This document shows, one piece after another, positions 6,961 to 16,504 of a stretch of 21,896 nt of DNA. Position numbers and translations under genes: made by a program. How positions within the stretch are numbered: position 1 is the stretch's first letter; the number at the start of each line of letters is the position of its first letter. This DNA is from an uncultured Lachnospiraceae bacterium (lineage in GTDB: Bacteria; Bacillota; Clostridia; Lachnospirales; Lachnospiraceae), in NCBI GenBank assembly GCA_934434905.1, contig CAKSAI010000016.1, forward strand, positions 1 through 21,896, written 5' to 3'. The notes beneath the pieces were generated by a model. That model was given only the letters and a program-made list of their open reading frames with translations. It was not told the origin of the DNA and searched no databases.

Positions 6961-9498
6961 ATGAAGAAAAAAAGGATCCTAATAGCGGGTGCTGCCGCGG
7001 CAATCCTGCTGTGTGCAGCCCTCCTCATCAGCCATTTGTTTCGGTTGGAGATCGTGGCTATGGATCGAACGGATATCTTTTCACAGACATCTGCCGAGGA
7101 TGAGAGCTGGAAGGCGGTAACGGACGGAGACGTTGTGATTGAGAATGAACACATATCCCTGACGATGGATAGCAAGACCACGCATTTTACCGTAACAGAG
7201 AAAGAGAGTGGTAAGACTTACAGCTCTGTCCCTCCGGTAGCGGATGGTTTTACACCGAAGGAGGAACAACAGTCAGAGATCCTGCTTACCTATTACGATG
7301 CAAACGGTTCGAAGATGACGATGAACTCTCATGAGAACAGTATTGCCGGAGCGTTCTTCGAGGTGAAAACAGACGGTTCTGCCATCCGGGTATACTATTC
7401 GATCCGAAAGTCGAAGCAGAAGATTTTCGTTCCAACGGTTTTTAGCCAGAGTACATTTGAAGCTCTTCTAAAGAAGCTGGAGAACGGTCCGGCACGAAGA
7501 CTGAAAGGGTTCTACACTTTGAATGAGGCAGAAGAGCGCTATGTGTTAAATGACAGTGCCGGGGAACATAATTATTCCGAGATTACCGGATATATGGATG
7601 CGGCAGGTTATACGCCGGAGGATTATGTCAAGGAAGCAGAGAAGCTTGGTCTTGACAGCAGTGTGAGTGAGAATATGCCGGCAGCTTTCCAGATTCCGGT
7701 AGAATACACGCTTACAGAAAATGGTTTTTCAGCAGCCATACTGACGGACAAGATCACAGCGGATTCCGAGAATTATAAACTGACGAATGTGGATCTCTTA
7801 CCGTATTTCGGAAGCTGTGGTTATTCGGAGAGGGGCTTTATGATGGTACCGGATGGTTCAGGAGCCATTATTGAGCTGGCAGAAAAAGGAGGCATAACAT
7901 ACTCCCAGGGATTGTGGGGGAACGATCTGGCAGTGGAATCTTCCATGAAGTCCACGGTCATGCAGAATGCAGGGCTTCCGGTATTCGCCTTACATAATGG
8001 AAGCGAAGCCTTTTTCGCAGAGGTGACAGGAGCAGCAGCCGTTGCAGCCATCAACGCAGAGACCTTTGGAAATGAAATCACCCAGAGCCATATTTACGTG
8101 AACTTTAATGTCCGGGCGTATGACTCGTCGGATATGGGAGCCGTGAGAAAACAGGCAGCATTTAACATTTATGCATCGGATTATGTGGCGGAGTTTCCCA
8201 AGGTAAGCTACACGTTATTTTCGGAAGCAGAGACCAGCTACTCGGATATGGCAAATACCTATCGGGAACAACTGATTGCCAGGGGAAGCTTAGGAGAGCG
8301 ACTGCCGGAAACGGATCAGGTACCTGTATATCTGGACTTCACAGGATATGAAACCACAGACGAGTCGTTTCTTGGGATATCGGTGGAAGGGCAGACATTG
8401 CTCTCTACCATTGAGGAGATCGAAACAGCCCTTACGGAGCTTGAAAAACGCGGCGTTACCGGATCTCAGGTTCGGCTCAGGGCATATGCAAACGGCGGAG
8501 TTTACAGCCGGGTATCCAATGGGTTTAAGCTAAACCGAAAGGTGGGTACAACAAAGGAATTGCAGGCGTTGGCACAAAGCCTTTCGGAGAAGGGCGGAAC
8601 ACTTTATCTGGAAAATAACATCAGCACAGTGTTTGAAACGGGAAATTCCTTTAAGAAGATGACGCATGCAGTGAGAAGCTTGAAAAAGACCGTGGTGGAA
8701 GCCATAGACTATGACCTGATTGCCCGGACAAGAGAAGAAGCAGTGAATGCGTTTTACATTACTTCACCTGCCTACTATGATTCCTTGACGGAGAACTTTA
8801 TCGAGACGCTTGCAAAGGAAAGTGATGATATATCGCTGTATGGCTATTCCTGGTCCGATTTTGGCTCTAAGCTGTACTCAGATTTCCATGCAGCGACGCC
8901 ATATGACCGCACACAGGCCATGTATGCAGCCATAGAGGCGGTACAGAGAGCAAAGGACAGCTTCGGACGGGTCATTACCGATGGTTCGAATTCCTATGTG
9001 TTATCCGAAGCAGCGGCAGTTTTGAACATCCCCCTCAGATCATCTGCCTTTAACAGTGAAAGCTATGCCATTCCGTTTTACCAGATGGTGATACACGGAT
9101 ATGTGGATTATTCGGGAGCCCCGATGAATACGGGGGGAGATTTAGAAGGCAATTATCTGGCGGCGGTGGAGAGCGGCGCGAACCTGTACTATAGCTTCTA
9201 CACCTCAGATGAGGAACCCTTGAAGGAGACGCAGGCAGGAACCTTGATCTATCCCACCTATATCACGGATTTTTACGGTATGGTAGAGGAACAGTATAAA
9301 GCGTTTACGGAGTTGTTCGCGGGATTGCGCAGTCAGATCATTGTAACCCACGAACGCGTGGCGAAGCAGGTATTTGTGACAACCTATGAAGACGGTACAC
9401 AGGTCACCGTTAATTATGGAGAAGCAGAAGAAACTGTAAATGGCCGGACGATACCGGCAAAAGGATTTACGATACGGAAAGGAGGAGACGGCGAATGA
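6961..9498 (+). CDS. DUF5696 family protein, membrane-anchored or secreted
   Basis: The protein has 845 residues and its start is fixed at ATG 6961 by a strong GAGGAGGTG site. A longer frame back to 6844 overlaps the end of the previous gene and is not believed. Residues 5-27 are a single hydrophobic segment after M-K-K-K-R, serving as signal or anchor, so the bulk is outside the cell. Residues about 40-440 are strand-rich. From about 453 (V-P-V-Y-L-D-F-T-G-Y) to about 790 the alternating pattern of strands and helices, with V-R-L-R-A-Y-A-N-G-G, L-Y-L-E-N-N-I and Y-G-Y-S-W-S-D-F-G, suggests a TIM barrel like those of glycoside hydrolases. A C-terminal beta domain follows. I recognise the family as DUF5696 from memory. 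A hydrolase-like fold is my inference, and no catalytic pair is assigned. The next permease starts inside its stop (ATGA), which ties it to importer 2. Confidence 0.78.
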   Translation: MKKKRILIAGAAAAILLCAALLISHLFRLEIVAMDRTDIFSQTSAEDESWKAVTDGDVVIENEHISLTMDSKTTHFTVTEKESGKTYSSVPPVADGFTPKEEQQSEILLTYYDANGSKMTMNSHENSIAGAFFEVKTDGSAIRVYYSIRKSKQKIFVPTVFSQSTFEALLKKLENGPARRLKGFYTLNEAEERYVLNDSAGEHNYSEITGYMDAAGYTPEDYVKEAEKLGLDSSVSENMPAAFQIPVEYTLTENGFSAAILTDKITADSENYKLTNVDLLPYFGSCGYSERGFMMVPDGSGAIIELAEKGGITYSQGLWGNDLAVESSMKSTVMQNAGLPVFALHNGSEAFFAEVTGAAAVAAINAETFGNEITQSHIYVNFNVRAYDSSDMGAVRKQAAFNIYASDYVAEFPKVSYTLFSEAETSYSDMANTYREQLIARGSLGERLPETDQVPVYLDFTGYETTDESFLGISVEGQTLLSTIEEIETALTELEKRGVTGSQVRLRAYANGGVYSRVSNGFKLNRKVGTTKELQALAQSLSEKGGTLYLENNISTVFETGNSFKKMTHAVRSLKKTVVEAIDYDLIARTREEAVNAFYITSPAYYDSLTENFIETLAKESDDISLYGYSWSDFGSKLYSDFHAATPYDRTQAMYAAIEAVQRAKDSFGRVITDGSNSYVLSEAAAVLNIPLRSSAFNSESYAIPFYQMVIHGYVDYSGAPMNTGGDLEGNYLAAVESGANLYYSFYTSDEEPLKETQAGTLIYPTYITDFYGMVEEQYKAFTELFAGLRSQIIVTHERVAKQVFVTTYEDGTQVTVNYGEAEETVNGRTIPAKGFTIRKGGDGE

Positions 9499-10394
9499 AG
9501 AAGCAGCGTAAGCCAATGTCGTTTGAGAGGAAGCAGCGCCTTGCCGGCTACATCTTCATCGCTCCCTTGATTTTAGGAGCATGTATTTTATTCCTTCCCA
9601 ATATCGTAAAAACCTTTGTGTTTTCCATGAATGATATTGTGCTTGGAGATTCCGCATATACGCTGGCGTGGAAAGGGTTTAAGTATTATTATGACGCGCT
9701 CTTTGTGAATGCCGACTTTATCCAGTATGTTATCAGATCCTTAGGGGAGATGCTGGTCTATGTGCCGACAGTCATTGTATTCAGTCTGTTTATGGCGTCG
9801 ATCCTGAACCAGAAATTTCATGGAAGGGTGCTGGCAAGGGCCATCTTCTTCCTGCCGGTGGTGCTTGCAACCGGAATCGTGACGAAGACGGATATGATGT
9901 ATGATCTGGTGGCTGCCATCGACGGACGGGTGACACTGGAAGAAGGCGGACAGTTGGTGAATATGACCTCCTTCTTATATTCACTGGATTTTAATAAAAC
10001 GCTGACGGATATCGTAGTGCAGGCGGCGAACGGAATCGAAAACATTGTAACGTCTTCCGGTATGCAGATCTTTATTCTGCTGGCAGCCTTTCAGGAGATT
10101 CCGCAGTCCTCCTACGAAGCGGCGGCTGTGGAGGGAGCCAGTAAGTGGGAGACGTTCTGGAAGATCACGATTCCTTCCGTAAAGAATCAGATCGTGGTAA
10201 CTTCTGTGTATACGGTGATCGATATCTTTACAAAGACAGATAACGCAATCTTTAATTACATTCATGACATTGGCTTTGCGGGAAATCAATATGGGTATGC
10301 AATGGCAATGTACATCATATATCTGCTGGCAGTGGGCCTTATGTTAGGGATTGCCATGCTGATCATCGGGAGAATGCTGAGGGAAGAAAGGTAG
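9495..10394 (+). CDS. CUT1-type sugar ABC transporter permease (MalF-like), importer 2
   Basis: This permease has 299 residues. ATG 9495 overlaps the DUF5696 stop codon by four bases (ATGA), with GGAGGAG just upstream, so the two are translationally coupled. The EAA loop is at about residue 208 (E-A-A-A-V-E-G-A, then I-T-I-P-S-V-K-N). Compared with the first permease of importer 1 it carries an extra segment of about 50 residues (about 135-185) between membrane helices. That segment includes A-A-I-D-G-R-V-T-L-E-E-G-G, which may be an external loop able to contact the receptor or the neighbouring membrane proteins. The two MalF-like proteins of the window are only distantly alike outside the EAA region, so they are not a recent duplication. 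Confidence 0.92.
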   Translation: MKKQRKPMSFERKQRLAGYIFIAPLILGACILFLPNIVKTFVFSMNDIVLGDSAYTLAWKGFKYYYDALFVNADFIQYVIRSLGEMLVYVPTVIVFSLFMASILNQKFHGRVLARAIFFLPVVLATGIVTKTDMMYDLVAAIDGRVTLEEGGQLVNMTSFLYSLDFNKTLTDIVVQAANGIENIVTSSGMQIFILLAAFQEIPQSSYEAAAVEGASKWETFWKITIPSVKNQIVVTSVYTVIDIFTKTDNAIFNYIHDIGFAGNQYGYAMAMYIIYLLAVGLMLGIAMLIIGRMLREER

Positions 10395-10397
10395 GTG

Positions 10398-11318
10398 ATG
10401 AAAATGACAATGGATAAACAGAGAATGAAAACAAAATTGACAAAGGGCATTTGGTCTGTCTTTCGGTTCACCTTGATTTTTGGACTGTGTTTTATTATCC
10501 TGTATCCCTTCCTGGTGAAGATTTTAGCGGCATTCATGAGTTCGGAGGACCTGTTGGACGCCACCGTTAAATTTATTCCCAAGCACTGGAGTACCTACTA
10601 TTGGGAGTTTGCATGGAGGCGATTGGACATCCTTAAGTCCGGCGGCTTAAGTCTTAGCATCTCCCTGGTTTCGGCCATTATACAGGTTATCGTCAGTACC
10701 ATGGTGGGATATGGACTGGCAAGATTTAACTTTAAGGGGAAAAGACTTGCCTTTGCCATGGTAATCATTATTCTGCTGACGCCTTCCAAGGTATACAGCA
10801 TTCCACAGTATCTAAGCTTCCGGTACTTTGGAGTGGGAGCCGCCACAGTGAATCTGATTGACGGTGTCATACCGATTTACTTATTATCCCTGGGCTGCAT
10901 GAGCGTAAAGCAGTGCTTTTACATCTATCTCATGCGGGAATTCTTCAAGGAACTCCCACGAGACCTGGAAAGCGCCGCGTATATCGACGGCGCATCCATC
11001 GGCAGAACCTTCATAAGCATTGTTCTGCCAAATGCAAAAGGAATGATGATCACGGTATTCCTGTTTGCCTTCTGCTGGCAGTGGACCGATACCGAGTTCT
11101 CATCCCTGTACTTCTCAAGTAAAACGACCCTTGCCATGCGTGCGATCGTTGGCTCCCATATGGTCATCAAAGGGCAGGTGGCATCCACCGACCCGTTCGG
11201 AACAGGCATTGCAAGGGCAGCGGCAACCATTATCATCATCTTACCGGTGGTATTGTTGTCTGCATTTTGCCAGAAGTTCTTGGTGCGAAGCATATCCCGT
11301 TCAGGTATGGCGAATTAA
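10398..11318 (+). CDS. CUT1-type sugar ABC transporter permease (MalG-like), importer 2
   Basis: This 306-residue partner of the preceding permease has six predicted membrane helices and an EAA loop at about residue 191 (E-S-A-A-Y-I-D-G-A, then I-V-L-P-N-A-K-G). The start is uncertain within a few codons: GTG 10395, ATG 10398, ATG 10404 and ATG 10410 are all in frame. ATG 10398 is chosen because GAAAGG ends six bases before it. ATG 10404, behind AGGTGATG, is nearly as good. It lies three bases after the previous stop. A short AT-rich gap of 32 bases separates it from the lipoprotein receptor gene. Confidence 0.92.
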   Translation: MKMTMDKQRMKTKLTKGIWSVFRFTLIFGLCFIILYPFLVKILAAFMSSEDLLDATVKFIPKHWSTYYWEFAWRRLDILKSGGLSLSISLVSAIIQVIVSTMVGYGLARFNFKGKRLAFAMVIIILLTPSKVYSIPQYLSFRYFGVGAATVNLIDGVIPIYLLSLGCMSVKQCFYIYLMREFFKELPRDLESAAYIDGASIGRTFISIVLPNAKGMMITVFLFAFCWQWTDTEFSSLYFSSKTTLAMRAIVGSHMVIKGQVASTDPFGTGIARAAATIIIILPVVLLSAFCQKFLVRSISRSGMAN

Positions 11319-11350
11319 TATATTATATTTCATAACAGGAGGAAACAAAA

Positions 11351-12769
11351 ATGAAACGAACAAAAACATGGAAAAGAGTTCTCGCACTTCTCATGTGTCT
11401 TACCATGACATGTGCATTCACTGCATGCGGCAGCGCGGATGATGACGAGGATGACACTGGAAAAGGAACGATAAACAAAGGGATTGATGACAGCGTTGTG
11501 GACATGGGCGGATACGAGTTTACAATCGCGAGCTCCTTCCTGGTGGATGAACCGGATTTAAGCGAGATTACAGCGGCAGAAGCAATCTTTGAAAAGGTTC
11601 GTCACAAGGTAGAAGAAGACTATAACTGTAAGATCAAAATCCTGGCACTTGACAACAGCATCGAAAATGTGCGTACCAAGGTGCTGGCACAGGATAAGAT
11701 CGCAGATATCATTGACGTAGAGGGCTTCAACCTTCTGCCAATGGCCCGTGCGGGATATATCGTGCCTTTGGAAAAGGTAAAAGGGCTGGATATTACGGAC
11801 AGCCGTTATATCCAGGGATATTCAAGCTTCACAGAATTCAATGGCCAGCATTACGGTCTGAACTTCATGCGTCCGGCAGAGGCACGTGTGTGTATGATCT
11901 ATAACCGTGAGCTTCTGAAAGAATATGGGATCACAGAAGACCCGCAGGAGCTGGTGAAGACAGGGGAGTGGACCTTTGACAAATTCCGTGAAATGTGCAA
12001 GACGGCAACCCGTGATACGGACGGAGACGGAAAGAATGATTCCTATGGCTGCCATATTGCCGTCCCGGATACCTTTGGCTTGTCTATGATCTCTGCAAAT
12101 AACGGCAGATTAGTTACAACAGAAGGCGGAGTGGCAAAGGAAAGCTACAATTCCAAGGAAGTGCTGAACGCCCTGAACTTCGTATATGACCTTGTAAACA
12201 CCGATAAAACGGCTACATATGGTTCAACCTTCGGAGGCGGTATAGCGGGAAAAGACGCCATGGCGAAATTCGTTGCAGGAGAATATGCATTCTTCTATTG
12301 CGAAACATGGGAGATCAACCAGATGCTCAAGCCAACCTGCGGAGATTTAGACTACGGCTTACTTCCCCTTCCGATGGGACCGGATGCGACAGAATATGTT
12401 TCTCCATCCGAGAACGCGCGTAATTTCTGTATTACAAGTACCAATAAGGATGTGGATAAGACCGTCATTATCTTAAATGCACTTGCAAAATATACGGAGG
12501 AATACGGCGGGAAAGATGATCCGAACTGGTGGCACTATGACCTTCAGATGGATTACTTCCAGGAAGGTGACACCAGGAGCGTAGAAATCTATATTTCCCT
12601 GCTGGATAATGCAACTCTGGATCTGGGTGTGGGCGTAACGGATCTGTGGAATAGCTTTAAGAGTACGGTTATCCGGGATGCCTGTTATCTGAACAAGGGA
12701 ACACCGGCCTCCAGAATCGAGTCGATCTCAGGAAAATATCAGAGTGCGGTAAGTGCAATTTATAACTAA
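11351..12769 (+). CDS. Lipoprotein solute-binding protein of importer 2
   Basis: This 472-residue extracellular sugar receptor starts at ATG 11351 behind AGGAGG. The signal peptide ends in a lipobox-like A-F-T-A-C with the cysteine at residue 25. Phe at position -3 is slightly unusual, but a lipid anchor is very likely. An acidic linker (D-D-D-E-D-D) follows. The body has the family 1 solute-binding pattern, including V-R-T-K-V-L-A-Q-D-K-I-A-D-I-I, M-I-Y-N-R-E-L-L and K-F-V-A-G-E-Y-A-F-F. At about residues 222-230 there is a calcium-loop motif (D-T-D-G-D-G-K-N-D) often seen in this receptor family. Unlike the 948-residue receptor it carries no extra binding modules. Because it follows permeases 3 and 4 directly, it most likely serves them. 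Possible swapping of receptors between the two importers cannot be excluded. Confidence 0.92.
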   Translation: MKRTKTWKRVLALLMCLTMTCAFTACGSADDDEDDTGKGTINKGIDDSVVDMGGYEFTIASSFLVDEPDLSEITAAEAIFEKVRHKVEEDYNCKIKILALDNSIENVRTKVLAQDKIADIIDVEGFNLLPMARAGYIVPLEKVKGLDITDSRYIQGYSSFTEFNGQHYGLNFMRPAEARVCMIYNRELLKEYGITEDPQELVKTGEWTFDKFREMCKTATRDTDGDGKNDSYGCHIAVPDTFGLSMISANNGRLVTTEGGVAKESYNSKEVLNALNFVYDLVNTDKTATYGSTFGGGIAGKDAMAKFVAGEYAFFYCETWEINQMLKPTCGDLDYGLLPLPMGPDATEYVSPSENARNFCITSTNKDVDKTVIILNALAKYTEEYGGKDDPNWWHYDLQMDYFQEGDTRSVEIYISLLDNATLDLGVGVTDLWNSFKSTVIRDACYLNKGTPASRIESISGKYQSAVSAIYN

Positions 12770-12791
12770 ATGAAACGGGAGGAGAACGAGA

Positions 12792-15700
12792 ATGAGTAAA
12801 TGGAGCAAAAGCGGTAAGAAAATACTTGCCGGAATACTTGTGATTGCAATGGTTGTCGGATATATGCCACAGGCGAGAAAAGCCGTACAGGCAGCAGACG
12901 CTGAGGGATCTTCGGAAGAGACCATGGAGCTCTCCACAGCCGGGGCAAATAAGAATATGTTTGATTGGTTCACGGCGGACAGAGTATATGTCTACCAGAG
13001 TTCTGAGACGGTGACTACGACTCTGGATGAAAAAGGGAGCGCTTCCATTGATATAAAGACAGCAGTGCAAGATAAAATTGTCCTTGATATATCAGAGGAC
13101 GGGTATACACCGGCTCAGAATTGGGGCTGGGGAACACGTTATGGAAGCGCGCTGACGGACATCGATGTTGCGGATACGTTTGTATATCAAACAGATTTTA
13201 GTGTAGAGAAAAATGGCGGGATCTATTTCACCTTCCGTGCTACAGAGGCAAGTGAGTGTACTTATCTTTTTAGAAGTGATTACACGGGTCTTTACATGGA
13301 TTCGAATCATGTAGAATTAAAGATAAATAACAGGACGGCGGTAACCAGCAACGCGTTTGCCTTAAAGGATACGGAAACGCATCAGTTGAGGATCGTATCG
13401 GCGCCGACAACTGCTTCCGTATGGATTGACGGCACGTTGATTTTCGATAATGTAACATATGATGTGACGAAGATGGCAGATTTCTCCGGCACAGGTACGA
13501 CGGAGTCTCCGTATACCCTTGCTGGTGTTATACTGAAAAATACAGACCTGGCTCCGGTTATTGGATTTTTTACACAAGGAGCATCGGAGTTTAAGGTCAG
13601 TAACCAATATGTGTATCTGTATGATCAGAAGGAGCAGGTGCGCAATGATTGGAAAGCGACCGAAGCCAATTATTATGAAGCAGATAGCATAACAGGGGCA
13701 GATACAACAACGATAAACAGTTTTACGGTAAACGAACTGGCCCTGGGAGCTACAAAAAAGGTTTCCTTGGATTTGAGCGCAAAATTTGTTGCTACCGACG
13801 AAGTTGTAATGGAATTTGATATCACACCGGGAGATTTTACACCGGGAACCAGTGATAGTCCATCGCAGATCATAGGATTCCAAATGAGATATCGCAAAGA
13901 TACAGCATTATCTTCCAATAATTATGCGACATTAACGGAGCGTTATTTACAGAGTGGCGCATATCAGGAGATCTACAACCATTTTAAGGATGGTTATATG
14001 GCTTATGGAAGTCTGAAGAAGGGACAGTTTTCTGCAAATACCACGTATCATTATAAAATTGTTTCTAATAATGAAAAGGTATCTATCTGGGTAAACGGTG
14101 AGGCGATTGCAACGGATGCAAGATATGATGCTCTTACGGTTCCCAGTGGAGCAACGGCTGTAAGCAGTGATACTATGATTCCGGCATTTGAATTTGTGTT
14201 TACAAGTGCAGGTTGGAATGTGGGAAATATTGTAATCCGTAAGGCCGATGGAAGTGGTGTTATAGAAAATGTCACTCCGGCGACCGATGAAAATAACTTA
14301 TTGAATGGAGCTTATGGTGAAATCACATCCTCTTTTAAGGGCAATGCTTCCTGGGAAGGCAAGTCAGAGTCCGTAGTCAGTGGCAGTAATTTTTATACAG
14401 ACCTTACGTACACAAACCTGAAGGAAAATGGTGCAACAAGCTATTTGGTCGGTGAAAACTTCTATCCGTTTGGCACCGGCAATTCCAAGATCGGTTTCAA
14501 AGGAAATGAGAGCTTTGTAATGTCTGCATTGGTTCGGGTTTCAAACAAGAAGCTAAGTGATGGAACAACTACATACAACCACCGGGTCGGAATGCAGGTT
14601 GCAGATTATAATGGAAAATCGCTGTGGTACTTTATTGATACAACAACATTGAGGGTATATGTTACGGAAAATAAGAAGGATGCTCTTATTGAGAGTATCG
14701 CTCTAAACACTCTCATAGGATATAACGTGGGGGATTATCTCCGCTTGACAACCGCTGTTACGCCCTTTGGTTTTGATATCTATACCGATGGAATAAAGGT
14801 CTATGGTTATACGGTTGGTGACGGAACAAATGTAAGATATTCAAGTACGGCATGGACGGCAAGCGGTGTGGAGGCGCGCTTCCTGGACGCTTCGGTACAT
14901 TATAACTATGACAACACAGACGTGTACAAGGCACAGCTGCTGAGCGATGTCAATGCGCTTGCCAACCTGAAGGGCGTATATTTTGAAGATACGGCTAGTA
15001 TAGATGCAAAAGCAGCAGAGATAAAGACAGCATGTGACAGTGCAACAACCAGCGAGGCGCTTTGGCAGTATGTGGGTGCTTTGAATCCGAATGAGATTGT
15101 TTCGTCCGGCAAGGTTGTCAATAACATGATTTTGGATGGAACGGCAGCAGTTTCCGCCAATGAGGTTGGATCCTACACGAGTGGCGCATATGTGGATAAG
15201 TTTATCAAGCTGTTTGAAGCAGGGAAATGCCCGTTTACCACAAATGATACATGGGTGATCGAAGCAGATGTAAGAAATTATGGTTTTGTGAATAACGCGC
15301 CGAGACTTGGTATCAGACTTGGGGATAACGATTATATTCTCATGTTCCAGGGCACCATAACTTACTATCAGAATCCAAATGTATCTGGTGGTTGGCAAAG
15401 CGTAGCGACTCCTTCCAATAAGCAGCATTTGTACAACAGCGGAAACGGGATCGAGTGGCATGTAAAATATGAGATGATAAAGAATGAATCCATGAAGGTT
15501 ACGGTCACATCTCTGGATGGTACAGAGACGTATTATGAAAATACATATGCGTTATCGAACCTGATCAAGGATTATTCGGCAGATACCACGTATACATTCA
15601 ATCCGTCGTTCTTCTATTCAAATGCAAGCGTTGCGTTCAGCAACATTTACGTAGGCTATGACCTTGCCGCAGATGTGACAGCGCTTCGCACAGCAGTATC

Positions 15701-16493
15701 AGAAGCCGAGGAGAAGGGGAAGGATTTATCCTCCTATACCTGGGAAAGCGCAGAAGCATTTAAGGATGCATTGGACAATGCGGCGCAGATGGATACAGAG
15801 ATCGCAAGCTATGTAGGCGACAAGGAAGGTACGGTTTATACCACACCATACAGCAAGGAAGAGATAGATGCTGCGATAGATTATCTTGCACAGGCGGAGC
15901 TGGTACCAGCAACCGCTGCGGTAACGGTGGGTAAAGAGAACGTAGGAAGCGGCATCGTTACCGTCAAGGTTGCCAACGGCACCACACTCCCGACCCGTTA
16001 TCTGGACGGTAAGTATTTTATCACCGGCTGGAAACTGGATGGCGAGGCAGTTACAACGGTAGCGGATGCAGCGAAGGCGGACCAGTATGTGGCAGAGTAC
16101 ATCGACCTTAATATGTTGGAAGTGAAGTATCAGGAGAAGACAAATAAAGAAGACAGCAGCAAGCAGGATATCCGCTTTATCGCTTCGGTTAATTCACTGG
16201 ATTACGAGGAGGCAGGTCTGGTATTCTCTGTAACGAATACAAATCCGGCAATTGGCGGGGAAAACTGTATTAAGAAGGCTGTTACGACAGTATACCGTTC
16301 GTTGTATGCAAATAGTGTAGCGCAGACCGCTCAGGATATTTATAAGAACAGCTATTCAGAGTATCTGTATGCCTGGGAGTACACAGGTATACCGGCGGGT
16401 GCGACCATTTATGCGCGTGCCTTTGTAAAATTATCGGATGGAACGATTGTACATGGTGCAGCGCGAGCGGTTACGGCACCGATAACACAGTAG
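12792..16493 (+). CDS. Secreted multi-module surface protein with LamG-like, FIVAR and InlB-like regions
   Basis: The protein has 1233 residues and starts at ATG 12792 behind GGGAGGAG. A signal peptide is followed by a likely cleavage at V-Q-A-A/D, about residue 35. Three or four strand-rich modules of concanavalin/LamG type lie at about 55-280, 285-490, 495-705 and 770-945. Each has a strand like V-S-I-W-V-N-G-E or A-S-V-W-I-D-G-T followed by a terminal V-Y-L-Y or I-V-I-R strand. Helical stretches at about 713-770 and 958-1037 are FIVAR-like (A-V-S-E-A-E-E-K-G and E-E-I-D-A-A-I-D-Y-L). Residues about 1040-1105 resemble an InlB-like repeat (Y-F-I-T-G-W-K-L-D-G-E). Residues about 1109-1233 are a further beta domain (Q-D-I-R-F-I-A-S-V-N-S-L) that I recall from other Lachnospiraceae surface proteins. 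No LPXTG, SLH or other anchor and no catalytic domain is seen. A glycan-binding or adhesion role is inferred. Confidence 0.8.
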   Translation: MSKWSKSGKKILAGILVIAMVVGYMPQARKAVQAADAEGSSEETMELSTAGANKNMFDWFTADRVYVYQSSETVTTTLDEKGSASIDIKTAVQDKIVLDISEDGYTPAQNWGWGTRYGSALTDIDVADTFVYQTDFSVEKNGGIYFTFRATEASECTYLFRSDYTGLYMDSNHVELKINNRTAVTSNAFALKDTETHQLRIVSAPTTASVWIDGTLIFDNVTYDVTKMADFSGTGTTESPYTLAGVILKNTDLAPVIGFFTQGASEFKVSNQYVYLYDQKEQVRNDWKATEANYYEADSITGADTTTINSFTVNELALGATKKVSLDLSAKFVATDEVVMEFDITPGDFTPGTSDSPSQIIGFQMRYRKDTALSSNNYATLTERYLQSGAYQEIYNHFKDGYMAYGSLKKGQFSANTTYHYKIVSNNEKVSIWVNGEAIATDARYDALTVPSGATAVSSDTMIPAFEFVFTSAGWNVGNIVIRKADGSGVIENVTPATDENNLLNGAYGEITSSFKGNASWEGKSESVVSGSNFYTDLTYTNLKENGATSYLVGENFYPFGTGNSKIGFKGNESFVMSALVRVSNKKLSDGTTTYNHRVGMQVADYNGKSLWYFIDTTTLRVYVTENKKDALIESIALNTLIGYNVGDYLRLTTAVTPFGFDIYTDGIKVYGYTVGDGTNVRYSSTAWTASGVEARFLDASVHYNYDNTDVYKAQLLSDVNALANLKGVYFEDTASIDAKAAEIKTACDSATTSEALWQYVGALNPNEIVSSGKVVNNMILDGTAAVSANEVGSYTSGAYVDKFIKLFEAGKCPFTTNDTWVIEADVRNYGFVNNAPRLGIRLGDNDYILMFQGTITYYQNPNVSGGWQSVATPSNKQHLYNSGNGIEWHVKYEMIKNESMKVTVTSLDGTETYYENTYALSNLIKDYSADTTYTFNPSFFYSNASVAFSNIYVGYDLAADVTALRTAVSEAEEKGKDLSSYTWESAEAFKDALDNAAQMDTEIASYVGDKEGTVYTTPYSKEEIDAAIDYLAQAELVPATAAVTVGKENVGSGIVTVKVANGTTLPTRYLDGKYFITGWKLDGEAVTTVADAAKADQYVAEYIDLNMLEVKYQEKTNKEDSSKQDIRFIASVNSLDYEEAGLVFSVTNTNPAIGGENCIKKAVTTVYRSLYANSVAQTAQDIYKNSYSEYLYAWEYTGIPAGATIYARAFVKLSDGTIVHGAARAVTAPITQ

Positions 16494-16504
16494 GAGGTGT
16501 CTTT

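Noticed and set aside
11319..11350. Promoter before the lipoprotein receptor gene
   Set aside because: The gap is AT-rich with a possible TATATT or TATTAT element, but no matching -35 hexamer is convincing in the short space.
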